Origin: Rhizobium halophilum
GTDB taxonomy: Bacteria; Pseudomonadota; Alphaproteobacteria; Rhizobiales; Rhizobiaceae
Direction of reading: 5' to 3'
Assembly (NCBI RefSeq): GCF_021648825.1
Contig: NZ_JAKJHS010000011.1
Span: 56,564-120,563, forward strand
DNA: 64,000 nucleotides
The position numbers and the translations under genes were made by a program. This document shows, in pieces, positions 22,015-31,742 of this stretch. Each line of letters opens with the position of its first letter. Position 1 is the first letter of the stretch. The notes under the pieces were generated by a model. That model had not been told where the DNA came from. It saw only the letters and a list, made by a program, of their open reading frames with translations, and searched no databases.

Positions 22015-23061
22015 ATGGCGCCGAGCAAGACCGCGTCTGTATCCGGCCGCAAATCCGCGGCAAAGCCTGCAAAGAAGGACTTCAACGGCGGCACCATCGC
22101 CGAATTCGACAAGCAGCAGGAGCTCCAGGCTTACCGCGACATGCTGCTTATCCGCCGTTTCGAGGAAAAGGCCGGCCAGCTTTACGGCATGGGCTTCATC
22201 GGCGGCTTCTGTCATCTCTACATCGGCCAGGAAGCGGTCGTTGTCGGCATGCAGATGTCGCTGAAGGAAGGTGACCAGGTCATCACCGGCTATCGCGATC
22301 ACGGCCACATGCTGGCAACCGGCATGAGCGCCCGTGGCGTCATGGCGGAGTTGACGGGGCGCAGGGGCGGCTATTCCAAGGGGAAGGGCGGCTCCATGCA
22401 CATGTTCTCCAAGGAAAAGCAGTTCTACGGCGGCCACGGCATCGTCGGCGCACAGGTGTCGCTCGGAACCGGCCTGGCCTTCGCCAACAAGTACCGCGGC
22501 AATGACAGCATCTCGACCGCTTATTTCGGCGATGGCGCTGCCAACCAGGGGCAGGTCTATGAAAGCTTCAACATGGCGCAGCTCTGGAAGCTGCCGATCG
22601 TCTACGTGATCGAGAACAACCGCTACGCCATGGGCACCTCCGTCTCGCGCGCCTCCGCCCAGACCGATTTCTCCCAGCGCGGCGCCTCCTTTGGTATCCC
22701 GGGCTTCCAGGTCGACGGCATGGATGTTCGCGCCGTCAAGGCCGCGGGCGACGAGGCGGCAGAGCATTGCCGCTCCGGCAAGGGACCGATCATTTTGGAA
22801 ATGCTGACCTACCGCTATCGCGGTCACTCCATGTCCGACCCGGCGAAGTACCGCTCTAAGGATGAAGTGCAGAAGATGCGTTCGGAGCACGACCCGATCG
22901 AGCAGGTGAAGAATCGTCTTCTCGAGAAGCATTGGGCCACGGAAGAAGAGCTGAAGGCGATCGACAAGGACGTCCGCGACGTCGTCTCCGACTCGGCAGA
23001 CTTCGCCCAGTCCGATCCCGAGCCGGATACCTCCGAGCTCTACACCGATATTCTGCTCTGA
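22015..23061 (+). CDS. pdhA: Pyruvate dehydrogenase E1 component, alpha subunit
   Basis: A 348-residue thiamine-diphosphate-binding subunit of the E1 alpha2beta2 heterotetramer. The TPP motif runs from [20 protein letters not shown] to IENNRYAMG, and the phosphorylation-loop-like segment [16 protein letters not shown] is present. E1 decarboxylates pyruvate and reductively acetylates lipoate on E2. The N-terminal 25 residues are basic and Ala/Lys-rich. GGGAGGG precedes the start. First gene of the pdhABC operon. Confidence 0.97.
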   Translation: MAPSKTASVSGRKSAAKPAKKDFNGGTIAEFDKQQELQAYRDMLLIRRFEEKAGQLYGMGFIGGFCHLYIGQEAVVVGMQMSLKEGDQVITGYRDHGHMLATGMSARGVMAELTGRRGGYSKGKGGSMHMFSKEKQFYGGHGIVGAQVSLGTGLAFANKYRGNDSISTAYFGDGAANQGQVYESFNMAQLWKLPIVYVIENNRYAMGTSVSRASAQTDFSQRGASFGIPGFQVDGMDVRAVKAAGDEAAEHCRSGKGPIILEMLTYRYRGHSMSDPAKYRSKDEVQKMRSEHDPIEQVKNRLLEKHWATEEELKAIDKDVRDVVSDSADFAQSDPEPDTSELYTDILL

Positions 23062-23080
23062 TCCGGGGAGGGACACTAGA

Positions 23081-24511
23081 ATGCCAATTGATATCCTCAT
23101 GCCCGCCCTTTCCCCGACCATGGAGGAGGGCACCCTCAGCAAGTGGCTGAAGAAGGAAGGTGACCAGGTCACCTCCGGCGACGTCATTGCCGAAATCGAG
23201 ACCGACAAGGCGACGATGGAAGTGGAAGCCGTCGACGAAGGCGTGATCGGCAAGCTGCTGATCGACGCCGGCACCGAAAACGTCAAGGTCAACACGCCGA
23301 TTGCCGTCCTTCTGCAGGAAGGCGAAAGCGCCGATTCCATCTCGGCGGAAAAGCCCGCTCAGCCTGAGGCGGCGAAGGCCGATGCCGACACGCCAGCGGC
23401 GACCTCGGACGCTGCAGGCGGAAAGGCTCGTGAAGCCAAGGATGAGCCCGCTTCCTCCGCCGACAACAAGGTCCCGGCCCAGCCGAAGATCGATGTCGCT
23501 GCTGATCCGGACATTCCGGAAGGGACAGAAATGGTCTCCACCACCGTCCGCGAAGCCTTGCGCGATGCCATGGCCGAAGAAATGCGCCGCGACGAGACCG
23601 TCTTCGTCATGGGCGAGGAAGTTGCCGAATACCAGGGTGCCTACAAGGTCACCCAAGGCCTTCTTCAGGAGTTCGGCGCTCGCCGCGTGGTGGATACTCC
23701 GATCACCGAACACGGCTTTGCCGGCGTCGGCGTCGGTGCCGCCATGGCCGGCTTGCGCCCGATCGTCGAGTTCATGACCTTCAACTTCGCCATGCAGGCG
23801 ATCGACCAGATCATCAACTCGGCCGCCAAGACGCTCTATATGTCCGGCGGTCAGATGGGTGCGCCGATGGTGTTCCGCGGCCCGAACGGTGCTGCTGCCC
23901 GCGTGGCCGCCCAGCACAGTCAGGACTACGCCGCGTGGTATTCCAGCATCCCGGGCCTCAAGGTCGTCATGCCCTACACGGCAGCCGACGCGAAGGGCCT
24001 ATTGAAGGCCGCGATCCGCGATCCTAATCCGGTCATCTTCCTGGAAAACGAGATCCTTTACGGGCAGTCGTTCGACGTGCCGAAGCTGGATGATTTCGTC
24101 CTGCCGATCGGTAAGGCCCGCATCCACAAGCAGGGCAAGGACGCCACCATCGTCTCCTTCGGCATTGGCATGACCTATGCCACGAAGGCCGTCGCGGAGC
24201 TGGAGAAGGAAGGCATCGATGTCGAGCTGATCGATCTGCGTACGATCCGCCCGATGGACCTGCCGACCGTCATCGAATCGGTCAAGAAGACCGGCCGCCT
24301 CGTCACCGTCGAGGAAGGCTATCCGCAGAACTCGGTCGGCACCGAAATCGCCACCCGCGTGATGCAGCAGGCCTTCGACTATCTCGACGCGCCGATCCTG
24401 ACGATCGCTGGCAAGGACGTGCCGATGCCTTATGCGGCCAACCTCGAAAAGCTGGCCCTGCCGAATGTCGGCGAGGTCGTCCAGGCGGTGAAGACCGTCT
24501 GCTACAAGTAA
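23081..24511 (+). CDS. pdhB: Pyruvate dehydrogenase E1 beta subunit with N-terminal lipoyl domain
   Basis: A 476-residue protein longer than usual E1-beta (about 330) because it begins with a complete lipoyl domain (residues 1-80, lipoylation motif [11 protein letters not shown]) and an Ala/Pro-rich linker (about 85-140). The E1-beta transketolase domains follow ([20 protein letters not shown], then [20 protein letters not shown]). Lipoyl-E1-beta fusions are characteristic of rhizobial and related complexes. It lies 19 bases after pdhA. Confidence 0.96.
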   Translation: MPIDILMPALSPTMEEGTLSKWLKKEGDQVTSGDVIAEIETDKATMEVEAVDEGVIGKLLIDAGTENVKVNTPIAVLLQEGESADSISAEKPAQPEAAKADADTPAATSDAAGGKAREAKDEPASSADNKVPAQPKIDVAADPDIPEGTEMVSTTVREALRDAMAEEMRRDETVFVMGEEVAEYQGAYKVTQGLLQEFGARRVVDTPITEHGFAGVGVGAAMAGLRPIVEFMTFNFAMQAIDQIINSAAKTLYMSGGQMGAPMVFRGPNGAAARVAAQHSQDYAAWYSSIPGLKVVMPYTAADAKGLLKAAIRDPNPVIFLENEILYGQSFDVPKLDDFVLPIGKARIHKQGKDATIVSFGIGMTYATKAVAELEKEGIDVELIDLRTIRPMDLPTVIESVKKTGRLVTVEEGYPQNSVGTEIATRVMQQAFDYLDAPILTIAGKDVPMPYAANLEKLALPNVGEVVQAVKTVCYK

Positions 24512-24523
24512 GGGAGGGCGCAG

Positions 24524-25900
24524 ATGCCGATCAACATCACCATGCCTGCCCTCTCGCCGACGATGGAAGAGGGCAACCTGGCGAAGTGGCTGGTCAAGGA
24601 GGGCGACACGGTCGCCCCCGGTGACGTGATTGCCGAGATCGAGACCGACAAGGCAACCATGGAAGTGGAAGCCGTCGATGAAGGCACGGTGGCGAAGATC
24701 GTCGTCCCGGCCGGCACCGAAGCTGTCAAGGTCAATGCGCTGATCGCTATCCTCGCCGGTGAAGGCGAGGATGTGAAGGAGGCCGCAGCCTCTGGCGGCG
24801 CATCTGCAGATGCGCCCAAGCCTGCTGCCGCTCCGGCGGAAGCCAAGGCGGAAGCACCGAAGGCCGAGCCTGCCAAGCCGCAGGCTGAGCAGCCGGTTGT
24901 CGATACCCCGCCCGCACCCTCGACGCCTGCACCGAAGGCCGCCTCCGGCGAGCGCATTTTTGCCTCGCCACTGGCCCGCCGTCTCGCCAAGGACGCCGGG
25001 CTTGATCTTTCGGCCGTCTCCGGCTCCGGCCCGCATGGTCGCGTCGTTAAGGCCGACATCGAAAAGGCCGTCTCCTCCGGTACCGGCAAGGCAGCACCGG
25101 CCGCAGCCGCCGCAGCACCTCAGGCTGCCGCGCCTGCGATGGCAAAGGGTGCGGGCGACGACGCCGTCCTGCGCCTCTTCGAAGAGGGCTCCTACGAACT
25201 CCTGCCGCATGACGGCATGCGCAAGACGATTGCCTCGCGCCTGCTGGAATCGCACCAGACGGTGCCGGCCTACTTCGTCTCGATGGATTGCGAGATCGAC
25301 GCGCTGTTGAAGCTGCGCGCCGAGATCAACAAGTCGGCGCCGATGAGAAAGACTGACAAGGGTGACGTCCCGGCCTTCAAGCTGTCGGTCAATGATTTCG
25401 TCATCAAGGCCATGGCGTTGGCGCTGCGCGACGTTCCGGCGGCAAACGCCTCCTGGACCTCGACGGCACGGCTCATGCATAAGCATTCGGATGTCGGCGT
25501 CGCCGTCTCCATTCCGGATGGCCTGATCACGCCGATCATCAAGAAGGCGGAGCAGAAGACCCTGTCGATCATCTCCAACGAGATGAAGGATTTGGCCCGG
25601 CGTGCCCGCGACAAGAAGCTGAAGCCCGACGAGTACCAGGGCGGCACCACGGCCGTCTCCAATCTCGGCATGTTCGGCGTCGCCAACTTCACCTCCATCA
25701 TCAACCCGCCACATGCCTCGATTGTCTCGATCGGTGCCGGTGTCGAGAAGCCGGTGGTGAAGAACGGCGAGATTGCGATCGCCACGGTGATGACGGCGAC
25801 GTTCGCCTTCGACCACCGCGTCATCGACGGAGCCCTCGGCGCCGAACTCGCCGCCGCCTTCAAGCGCCACGTCGAGAACCCGATGGGAATGCTGGTGTAA
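24524..25900 (+). CDS. pdhC: Dihydrolipoamide acetyltransferase (E2 of pyruvate dehydrogenase)
   Basis: A 458-residue core of the complex. Lipoyl domain at 1-80 ([28 protein letters not shown]), an Ala/Pro linker, a peripheral-subunit-binding domain around 143-180 ([19 protein letters not shown]), another linker, and the catalytic acetyltransferase domain from about 215 to the end, with the active-site [17 protein letters not shown] (His and Asp) near residue 430. It transfers acetyl groups from lipoate to CoA. A hairpin follows at 25910. Confidence 0.97.
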   Translation: MPINITMPALSPTMEEGNLAKWLVKEGDTVAPGDVIAEIETDKATMEVEAVDEGTVAKIVVPAGTEAVKVNALIAILAGEGEDVKEAAASGGASADAPKPAAAPAEAKAEAPKAEPAKPQAEQPVVDTPPAPSTPAPKAASGERIFASPLARRLAKDAGLDLSAVSGSGPHGRVVKADIEKAVSSGTGKAAPAAAAAAPQAAAPAMAKGAGDDAVLRLFEEGSYELLPHDGMRKTIASRLLESHQTVPAYFVSMDCEIDALLKLRAEINKSAPMRKTDKGDVPAFKLSVNDFVIKAMALALRDVPAANASWTSTARLMHKHSDVGVAVSIPDGLITPIIKKAEQKTLSIISNEMKDLARRARDKKLKPDEYQGGTTAVSNLGMFGVANFTSIINPPHASIVSIGAGVEKPVVKNGEIAIATVMTATFAFDHRVIDGALGAELAAAFKRHVENPMGMLV

Positions 25901-25909
25901 GTGACCGGA

Positions 25910-25930
25910 CCTTCCCCTTTTCGGGGAAGG
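25910..25930 (+). terminator. Hairpin after pdhC
   Basis: CCTTCCCC and GGGGAAGG form an 8-base stem with a 5-base loop 9 bases past the pdhC stop; flanking GGAC/GTCC can extend it with a bulge. There is no T tract, so it may slow transcription or protect the pdhABC mRNA end rather than stop it fully. Confidence 0.6.
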
Positions 25931-26027
25931 GTGTCCGCTCCGGCACTGGAGGCCGGGTCGTGACTTTTCATGCCGTGATCTCCATATCTTGGGTGAGGTG
26001 AAGACAGAGGTCCTCAAGGAGCTTCAG

Positions 26028-26270
26028 ATGGCTGATGAACCTGTTGATATGATCATGCCGATGCTGCGGGAAATGCGTGGCGAGATGCGTGAGATGCGTG
26101 GTGAAATGCAGGGTATGAAGCAGCAGCTCGACAAGCTGGAGAGCGGCCAGAAGACCATCCGCCAGGCGCTGACGGCCGACACCATGATGTCGAAGTTCGT
26201 GACCGGCGATTTCGAGGAGCGGATCTTCGAGCTGGAGCGCAAGGTGGACGCGCTCACAAAGGGCAAGTAG
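26028..26270 (+). CDS. Small coiled-coil protein of unknown function in the pdh cluster
   Basis: An 80-residue charged protein with no membrane segment. The N-terminal half contains a near-perfect seven-residue repeat (MREMRGEMREMRGEMQGMKQ), then KQQLDKLESGQKTIRQ and a C-terminal heptad helix (EERIFELERKVDALTKGK), so it should form a long alpha-helical coiled coil. AAGGAG lies 7 bases before the ATG at 26028. I do not recognise a named family. Its place between pdhC and the arylesterase suggests co-expression only; a role in the complex is speculation. Confidence 0.7.
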   Translation: MADEPVDMIMPMLREMRGEMREMRGEMQGMKQQLDKLESGQKTIRQALTADTMMSKFVTGDFEERIFELERKVDALTKGK

Positions 26271-26320
26271 GAGCCGGGCTTGCAGAAGCGCAAGCAGAGG
26301 CGGCAGGAAGTGACTGGCGT

Positions 26321-26965
26321 ATGAGCATGAGAACCGTCCTGTGTTACGGCGATTCGCTGACCTGGGGGTATGATCCGGAAGGTCCGGGTCGTCACCTGTT
26401 CGAGGATCGCTGGCCGAGCGTCCTGGCTTCGTCCCTTGGCCCTGAAGTGAACGTCATCCCCGAGGGCCTGAATGGTCGCACCACCGGCTACGACGATCTG
26501 CTGGCAGATTGCGACCGCAACGGCGTGAAGACCTTCCCAACGGTCCTGCACACGCACATGCCGCTCGACCTCGTCATCATCATGCTCGGCACCAACGACA
26601 TGAAGCCGGCGATCGCCGGCACCGCAATCGCGGCGCGGCAGGGAATGCAGCGTCTGGTCGGGCTGATCCGGCATCACGAGTGGTCGTTCGATTATGATGC
26701 GCCCGACGTGCTCGTCGTTTCGCCACCTCCGCTTCGCGAGACGGCCGATCCGGTCTTCGCAGCGATGTTTGCCGGCGGCGTCGAGCAGTCGCAGATGCTG
26801 GCCTCACTCTACCGCGATCTGGCCGACGACATGGGCTGCGGCTTCTACGATGCTGCGTCGGTTGCCACAACGACCCCAATCGACGGCGTACATCTGGACG
26901 CTGAAAACACGCGCGCGCTCGGCAAGGGGTTCGAGCCCATCGTGCGCATGATGCTTGGTATCTGA
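26321..26965 (+). CDS. SGNH/GDSL-family hydrolase (arylesterase type)
   Basis: A 214-residue cytoplasmic SGNH hydrolase. The four family blocks are visible: GDSLTWG with nucleophile Ser12, a Gly in block II (GLNGRTTGYDD), GTND at residues 90-93, and DGVHL with Asp188 and His191. Related enzymes hydrolyse aryl esters and acetyl groups. No signal peptide is present. An arylesterase at this place in the pdh cluster is typical of Sinorhizobium relatives; the physiological substrate is not known. Confidence 0.9.
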   Translation: MSMRTVLCYGDSLTWGYDPEGPGRHLFEDRWPSVLASSLGPEVNVIPEGLNGRTTGYDDLLADCDRNGVKTFPTVLHTHMPLDLVIIMLGTNDMKPAIAGTAIAARQGMQRLVGLIRHHEWSFDYDAPDVLVVSPPPLRETADPVFAAMFAGGVEQSQMLASLYRDLADDMGCGFYDAASVATTTPIDGVHLDAENTRALGKGFEPIVRMMLGI

Positions 26966-27059
26966 CGCAGTCTTGTTGATGGAGTTGACCACGATCAAAG
27001 ACTAGACGGGCACGTTCTTTATGGCTGGTCCTCATCGTTTGACGAAGAGGAGACAGACC

Positions 27060-27299
27060 ATGTCGAACACGCCGCACGAAATTCACGACGAATTTCCAGA
27101 CTATGCGGGCAAGTTGCACACGCTGAAGGTCAGCGACGAGCATTTTGCCGATCTGCTCGAGGATTATCGCGACGTCAACCGCGCCATCCATCGAGCAGAG
27201 ACGGAGGTGGAGCCGGTCGGCGATGCGCACATGGTAGACATGCGCAAGCGCCGGATGGTTCTGAAGGACGAGATTTACGGGATGCTGACACGGGCGTGA
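27060..27299 (+). CDS. DUF465 (YdcH-type) small protein
   Basis: A 79-residue helical protein matching the YdcH/DUF465 pattern: FPDYAGKLHTLKVSDEHFAD (the HxLKxxDxxF core), then ADLLEDYRDVNRAIHRAETE and a C-terminal KRRMVLKDEIYGMLT. The family is widespread in proteobacteria with no firm function. GAAGAGGAG precedes the ATG at 27060. It is the gene immediately upstream of lpd. Confidence 0.88.
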   Translation: MSNTPHEIHDEFPDYAGKLHTLKVSDEHFADLLEDYRDVNRAIHRAETEVEPVGDAHMVDMRKRRMVLKDEIYGMLTRA

Positions 27300-27321
27300 T
27301 GCCTCTGGTGCTTCAATCCCG

Positions 27322-27355
27322 CTGGGCAAGGGCCAGCTGCGGTTGGCTCGCCCAG
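27322..27355 (+). other. Stem-loop upstream of lpd
   Basis: CTGGGC (27322-27327) pairs with GCCCAG (27350-27355), with an inner GCCA/TGGC pairing, in the 78-base gap between the DUF465 gene and lpd. There is no T tract, so it is more likely an mRNA structure or processing site than a terminator. Confidence 0.4.
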
Positions 27356-27377
27356 GTAGAACAGGAGATGAAGGCCA

Positions 27378-28823
27378 GTGTCCAACGCTTATGACGTCAT
27401 CATCATCGGCTCCGGCCCCGGCGGCTATATTGCCGCGATCCGCGCCGCCCAGCTCGGCATGAAGGTTGCCGTTGTGGAGCGCGAGCATCTCGCTGGCATC
27501 TGCTCCAACTGGGGCTGCATTCCGACGAAAGCGCTTTTGCGTTCTGCCGACGTGATGCACAGCGCTAGTCATGCCGCAGACTACGGTCTCACTCTCGAAG
27601 GCACGATCAAGCCGGACATCAAGGCGATCGTCGCGCGCTCGCGCGGCATTGCGGCCCGCATGAACAATGGCGTCGGCTTCCTGTTCAAGAAGAACAAGGT
27701 CGACATCATCTGGGGCGAGGCAAAGATCACCAAGCCCGGCGAAATCGTCGTCGGCAAGATCTCCAAGCCGATCGTCCAGCCCCAGGGTCCCGTGCCGAAG
27801 AACACGCTGGGCGAGGGGACCTACACCGCCAAGCATATCATTGTCGCGACCGGCGCTCGTCCGCGCGCGCTGCCGGGAATCGAGCCGGACGGTAAGCTGA
27901 TCTGGACATATTTCGAGGCCATGAAGCCGGAAGAAATGCCAAAGTCGCTGCTCGTCATGGGCTCGGGCGCCATCGGCATCGAGTTCGCGTCCTTCTACCG
28001 TACCATGGGCGTCGACGTGACTGTCGTCGAGATCATGAAGCAGGTCATGCCGGTCGAGGACGAGGAGATCTCCGCCTTCGCCAAAAAGCAGTTCGACAAG
28101 CAGGGCATGAAGATCCTGCTCGAAGCCAAGGTCACCAAGGTGGAGAAGGGTGCAAACTCTGTCACCGCTCATGTCGAGACGAAGGACGGCAAGACGCAGG
28201 CGATCACCGCGGACCGGATGATCTCCGCCGTCGGCGTCCAGGCCAACATCGAGAACATCGGGCTTGAAGCTATCGGCGTGAAGACCGATCGCGGCTTCAT
28301 CGTCATCGACGGCTACGGCAAGACAAACGTCCCTGGCATCTATGCCATCGGCGATGTCGCTGGCCCGCCGCTGCTCGCCCACAAGGCCGAGCACGAGGCC
28401 GTCATTTGCGTCGAGAAGATTGCCGGCCTGCCGAACGTCCACCCGATGGACAAGGCAAAGATCCCCGGCTGCACATACTGCAACCCGCAGGTCGCCTCCG
28501 TTGGATTGACGGAAGCCAAGGCCAAGGAGCAGGGCAGGGACATCCGCGTCGGCCGCTTCTCCTTTGCCGCCAATGGCAAGGCCGTGGCGCTCGGTGAAGA
28601 TCAGGGCATGGTCAAGACCATTTTCGACAAGAAGACCGGCGAGTTGCTCGGCGCTCACATGGTCGGTGCGGAAGTGACCGAACTGATCCAGGGCTTCGTC
28701 GTCGCGATGAACCTGGAAACGACGGAAGAGGACCTGATCCACACGATCTTCCCGCATCCGACCATTTCGGAGACGATGAAGGAAAGCGTGCTGGACGCCT
28801 ACGGCCGGGTCCTCAACGCCTGA
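27378..28823 (+). CDS. lpdA: Dihydrolipoyl dehydrogenase (E3)
   Basis: A 481-residue FAD-dependent disulfide oxidoreductase that reoxidises lipoamide on E2 with NAD. The N-terminal FAD fold (VIIIGSGPGGYIAAIRAAQLG), redox-active disulfide (GICSNWGCIPTKAL, Cys-X4-Cys), the NAD-binding GSGAIGIEFASFYRTMG and the C-terminal His-Glu motif (HPHPTISE-like IFPHPTISETM) are all present. The start is GTG at 27378 after AGGAG. It completes the pdh cluster. Confidence 0.97.
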   Translation: MSNAYDVIIIGSGPGGYIAAIRAAQLGMKVAVVEREHLAGICSNWGCIPTKALLRSADVMHSASHAADYGLTLEGTIKPDIKAIVARSRGIAARMNNGVGFLFKKNKVDIIWGEAKITKPGEIVVGKISKPIVQPQGPVPKNTLGEGTYTAKHIIVATGARPRALPGIEPDGKLIWTYFEAMKPEEMPKSLLVMGSGAIGIEFASFYRTMGVDVTVVEIMKQVMPVEDEEISAFAKKQFDKQGMKILLEAKVTKVEKGANSVTAHVETKDGKTQAITADRMISAVGVQANIENIGLEAIGVKTDRGFIVIDGYGKTNVPGIYAIGDVAGPPLLAHKAEHEAVICVEKIAGLPNVHPMDKAKIPGCTYCNPQVASVGLTEAKAKEQGRDIRVGRFSFAANGKAVALGEDQGMVKTIFDKKTGELLGAHMVGAEVTELIQGFVVAMNLETTEEDLIHTIFPHPTISETMKESVLDAYGRVLNA

Positions 28824-28835
28824 CATCTTGGCGCT

Positions 28836-28865
28836 GGTGCCGGACTTGTTCCCAGTTCCGGCACC
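28836..28865 (+). terminator. Hairpin after lpd
   Basis: GGTGCCGGA and TCCGGCACC form a perfect 9-base stem with a 12-base loop, 13 bases past the lpd stop. It lacks a T run, so transcription may continue into the GlsB-like gene. Confidence 0.6.
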
Positions 28866-28896
28866 GCCCACATGTAGATCGAAATCGGAGGATGGC

Positions 28897-29145
28897 ATGG
28901 AAGGCGTGGGTTGGTTTGCCGCAATCATCATCGGCGGGCTGGCGGGTTGGCTGGCCGGCAAGTTCATGAACATGCGCTACGGCCTGTTCATGAACATCTT
29001 CATCGGCATCGTCGGCGCGATCGTCGCAAGTGCTGCCTTCGAGAGCGCCGACATCCATGTCGCAGGCGGGTGGCTGGGTTTCCTGGTGACAGGTTTCATC
29101 GGCTCCTGCGTTCTGTTATTCCTCGCGAAAATCGTCCGTCGTTGA
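28897..29145 (+). CDS. GlsB/YeaQ/YmgE-family small membrane protein
   Basis: An 82-residue protein with three hydrophobic segments and the family's glycine-rich pattern (AAIIIGGLAGWLAGKFM, IFIGIVGAIVASAAF, FLVTGFIGSCVLLFLAKIVRR). These transglycosylase-associated proteins are stress-linked inner membrane proteins of unknown mechanism. CGGAGG precedes the ATG at 28897. It lies between lpd and lipA. Confidence 0.88.
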   Translation: MEGVGWFAAIIIGGLAGWLAGKFMNMRYGLFMNIFIGIVGAIVASAAFESADIHVAGGWLGFLVTGFIGSCVLLFLAKIVRR

Positions 29146-29180
29146 CGGAAAGCCGCGTCTGCGGCGAAGGCAGGTAGTTG

Positions 29181-30155
29181 ATGGTCACCATTCTCGACAG
29201 AACGGCAACGGAAGAAGTCAAGCGCGTTCGCCATCCGGAAAAGGCCCACAAGCCCGACACCGAGGTGCTGCGCAAGCCGGAATGGATCCGCGTCAAGGCG
29301 CCTGTCTCCAAGGGCTACATGGAAACGCGCGAGCTTGTCCGCTCGCACAAGCTCGTCACCGTCTGCGAGGAAGCCGGCTGCCCCAACATCGGCGAGTGCT
29401 GGGACAAGAAGCACGCAACCTTCATGATCATGGGCGAGATCTGCACCCGCGCCTGCGCCTTCTGTAACGTTACGACCGGCCGACCCAATGCACTTGATCC
29501 GCTGGAGCCGGAAAACGTAGCCAAGGCGGTCCGGCAGATGGGCCTGTCGCACGTCGTCATCACCTCCGTCGACCGCGACGACCTCGACGATGGCGGCGCC
29601 GAGCATTTCGAGAAGGTGATCTGGGCGATCCGCCAAGCCTCGCCGACCACGACGATCGAGATCCTGACGCCGGACTTCCTGAAGAAGCCGGGCGCTCTCG
29701 AGCGCGTCGTGGCTGCCAAGCCGGACGTCTTCAACCACAACCTTGAAACGGTCCCCGGCAACTATCTCACGGTGCGCCCCGGCGCCCGCTATTTCCACTC
29801 CATCCGCCTCCTGCAGCGGGTGAAGGAACTGGACCCGACCATGTTCACCAAGTCGGGCATCATGGTCGGCCTTGGCGAGGAACGCAACGAGGTCTTGCAA
29901 CTGATGGACGACCTGCGCACCGCCGACGTCGACTTCCTGACGATCGGCCAGTACCTGCAGCCGACCCGCAAGCACCACGCGGTGATGAAGTTCGTCACGC
30001 CGGAAGAGTTCAAGTCCTACGAAACGGTTGCCTATACCAAGGGCTTCCTGATGGTTTCCTCAAGCCCGCTGACCCGTTCGTCCCACCACGCCGGCGACGA
30101 CTTCGAGCGTCTGCGCGCAGCGCGGGAGCGGAAGGTGCTTCAGGCCGCGGAATAG
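29181..30155 (+). CDS. lipA: Lipoyl synthase
   Basis: A 324-residue radical-SAM enzyme that inserts two sulfurs into octanoyl-lysine to form lipoate on E2, the lipoyl-E1-beta and other targets. The auxiliary cluster motif [12 protein letters not shown] and the radical-SAM motif [10 protein letters not shown] are intact, with the C-terminal [10 protein letters not shown] motif that supplies the serine ligand. The ATG at 29181 is used; a TTG lies just before it. Its place after lpd links cofactor synthesis to the pdh genes. Confidence 0.97.
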   Translation: MVTILDRTATEEVKRVRHPEKAHKPDTEVLRKPEWIRVKAPVSKGYMETRELVRSHKLVTVCEEAGCPNIGECWDKKHATFMIMGEICTRACAFCNVTTGRPNALDPLEPENVAKAVRQMGLSHVVITSVDRDDLDDGGAEHFEKVIWAIRQASPTTTIEILTPDFLKKPGALERVVAAKPDVFNHNLETVPGNYLTVRPGARYFHSIRLLQRVKELDPTMFTKSGIMVGLGEERNEVLQLMDDLRTADVDFLTIGQYLQPTRKHHAVMKFVTPEEFKSYETVAYTKGFLMVSSSPLTRSSHHAGDDFERLRAARERKVLQAAE

Positions 30156-30231
30156 TCGGACCAGCTCCGCCTTGCATTCCTGTTGGGCCGCGGCAATTCT
30201 TGTCGCGGCTTCTCGATAGGGTGTCCTTGCC

Positions 30232-30792
30232 ATGCAAATCGAAAACGTTGAGGCGGCAGCGGGCGTCCTGCGTGATGCAAGGCGCGTGCTCGTGATTGGC
30301 TGCTCGGGCGGCGGCAAGACGACGCTCTCGCTGGCGCTCGCTGACCGGCTGAGGCTTCCTTATGTCTCCATGGATCGGGAGTTCTTCTGGTTGCCCGGGT
30401 GGGTCACCCGCGGGCGGACTGAGCAGCGTCAGCTGATCGCCAGCGTGGTGAAACAGGAAAGCTGGATCATGGATGGCACGAACGCCTCTAGCTTCGATCT
30501 GCGCCTGCCCAGAACGGATGTCGTGCTCTGGGTTCGCATTCCGCGGCTACAATGCATCTGGGGCGTCGCGGCCCGCTGGTTGATGTGGCTTGGCAGGACA
30601 AGGCCGGAAATGACGCCTGGCTGCCCCGAGCGGCTGGACCTGGATTTCCTGCGCTACATCTGGAATTTCGAGCGGGATCACGCGCCGGTGATCGCAGCGC
30701 TTGCTGCCTACGAGCCGGCTATGCCTCTCCTCGAGCTTAAATCGCGGCGACAGGTGCGCGAACTTCTTGATTCTCTTGGGCGGCAGGCTTAA
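30232..30792 (+). CDS. Adenylate-kinase-like P-loop protein (FlaR/topology-modulation type)
   Basis: A 186-residue P-loop kinase-like protein. The Walker A motif (GCSGGGKT) is at residues 23-30, a Walker-B-like hydrophobic strand ending in D follows (RTDVVLWVRIPR), and the RGRTEQRQ, WIMDGT and arginine-rich lid segments (RTRPEMTPG) match the group annotated as AAA family or DNA-topology-modulation proteins. The likely activity is nucleotide phosphotransfer, but the substrate is unknown. It lies between lipA and the ratA-type gene. Confidence 0.75.
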   Translation: MQIENVEAAAGVLRDARRVLVIGCSGGGKTTLSLALADRLRLPYVSMDREFFWLPGWVTRGRTEQRQLIASVVKQESWIMDGTNASSFDLRLPRTDVVLWVRIPRLQCIWGVAARWLMWLGRTRPEMTPGCPERLDLDFLRYIWNFERDHAPVIAALAAYEPAMPLLELKSRRQVRELLDSLGRQA

Positions 30793-30801
30793 CTCCGCTC
30801 T

Positions 30802-31251
30802 ATGCCAAAGTTCGAGACTCACCGCCCCGTCAAGCATTCTCCTGAGCAGATGTACGCCCTGGTTGCCGATGTGGAGAAGTATCCGCAATTCCTGCCGCTC
30901 TGCGAGGCGCTGACCATTCGCTCCAGCAAGGAGCGCGACGGCAAGACGCTGCTGATCGCCGACATGACAGTCGGTTACAAGGCAATCCGCGAGACGTTCA
31001 CCACGCAGGTGCTGCTCAATCCCGCCGAGCTTGCCATTGACGTTAAGTACATCGAAGGCCCGTTCAAGTATCTCGATAATCGCTGGCGCTTCCGTGAGAC
31101 GCCGGATGGATCCATCGTCGACTTCTTCATCGAATACGAGTTCAAGAGCCGGATCCTCGGTGCGGTGATGGGTTCCATGTTCGACCGCGCCTTCCGCACC
31201 TTTGCCGAAGCCTTCGAAGCGCGCGCCGACAAGATCTACGCGCCGGCCTGA
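30802..31251 (+). CDS. RatA/Coq10-family START-like protein
   Basis: A 149-residue protein of the polyketide-cyclase/START fold, Coq10/RatA group: FETHRPVKHSPEQMYALVAD, then YPQFLPLCEAL, and the C-terminal IEYEFKSRILGAVMGSMFDRA helix. In mitochondria Coq10 binds ubiquinone; in E. coli RatA was described as a ribosome-association toxin. In alphaproteobacteria the ubiquinone-binding role is more likely. It starts 10 bases after the P-loop gene and converges with pncC. Confidence 0.9.
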   Translation: MPKFETHRPVKHSPEQMYALVADVEKYPQFLPLCEALTIRSSKERDGKTLLIADMTVGYKAIRETFTTQVLLNPAELAIDVKYIEGPFKYLDNRWRFRETPDGSIVDFFIEYEFKSRILGAVMGSMFDRAFRTFAEAFEARADKIYAPA

Positions 31252-31742
31252 ACCGCTTCCGCCAGCATCGCCAGCGCCGTTGCAATCGTCGCGAGCCTTA
31301 CCTCGCTTCGGCCGATGGCGCCGTAGCGCAGCTCCCGGTGGATGATCTCTCCCGCCCTGGATTTGACCGCCAGGTGCACGAGTCCTACCGGCTTTTCAGG
31401 GGAGCCTCCCGTCGGCCCGGCGATGCCGGTAACGGCCACGGCCACCTGCGCATTCGACCGGTAGAGTGCGCCGTGCACCATCTGCAGCGCAGTCTCCTTC
31501 GAAACGGCGCCAAACTCCGCCAATGTCGCCGGAGAAACGCCCAGAAGGTCCACCTTCGCCTCGTTCGTATAGGTCACCAAGCCGCGGTCGACGACGGCCG
31601 ATGAGCCGGACACCTCCGTCAGCACGCCTGCGATCAGCCCGCCCGTACAGGATTCGGCGGTGGAGAGCATCAGCCGTCGCCCCTTGTAGAGGGCGATGAT
31701 CTTTGTCGCCTGCTCTTCGATCTCCGCCGGAAACAGGGTCAT
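31236..31742 (-). CDS. pncC: CinA C-terminal domain protein (PncC, NMN amidohydrolase)
   Basis: A 168-residue stand-alone CinA-C domain that deamidates nicotinamide mononucleotide in NAD recycling. The family motif [20 protein letters not shown] is near residue 24, with [34 protein letters not shown] and the C-terminal helix. The ATG at 31742 overlaps the ispDF TGA (ATGA), so the two are translationally coupled. Its 3' end overlaps the convergent ratA-type gene by 16 bases. Confidence 0.92.
   Translation of the reverse strand: MTLFPAEIEEQATKIIALYKGRRLMLSTAESCTGGLIAGVLTEVSGSSAVVDRGLVTYTNEAKVDLLGVSPATLAEFGAVSKETALQMVHGALYRSNAQVAVAVTGIAGPTGGSPEKPVGLVHLAVKSRAGEIIHRELRYGAIGRSEVRLATIATALAMLAEAVQAGA

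Noticed and set aside
23999..26017. A 672-codon minus-strand frame opposite pdhB-pdhC
   Set aside because: Antisense shadow; His/Arg/Gly-rich product with no family.
26580..28973. A 797-codon minus-strand frame opposite lpd and its neighbours
   Set aside because: Antisense shadow of several verified genes.
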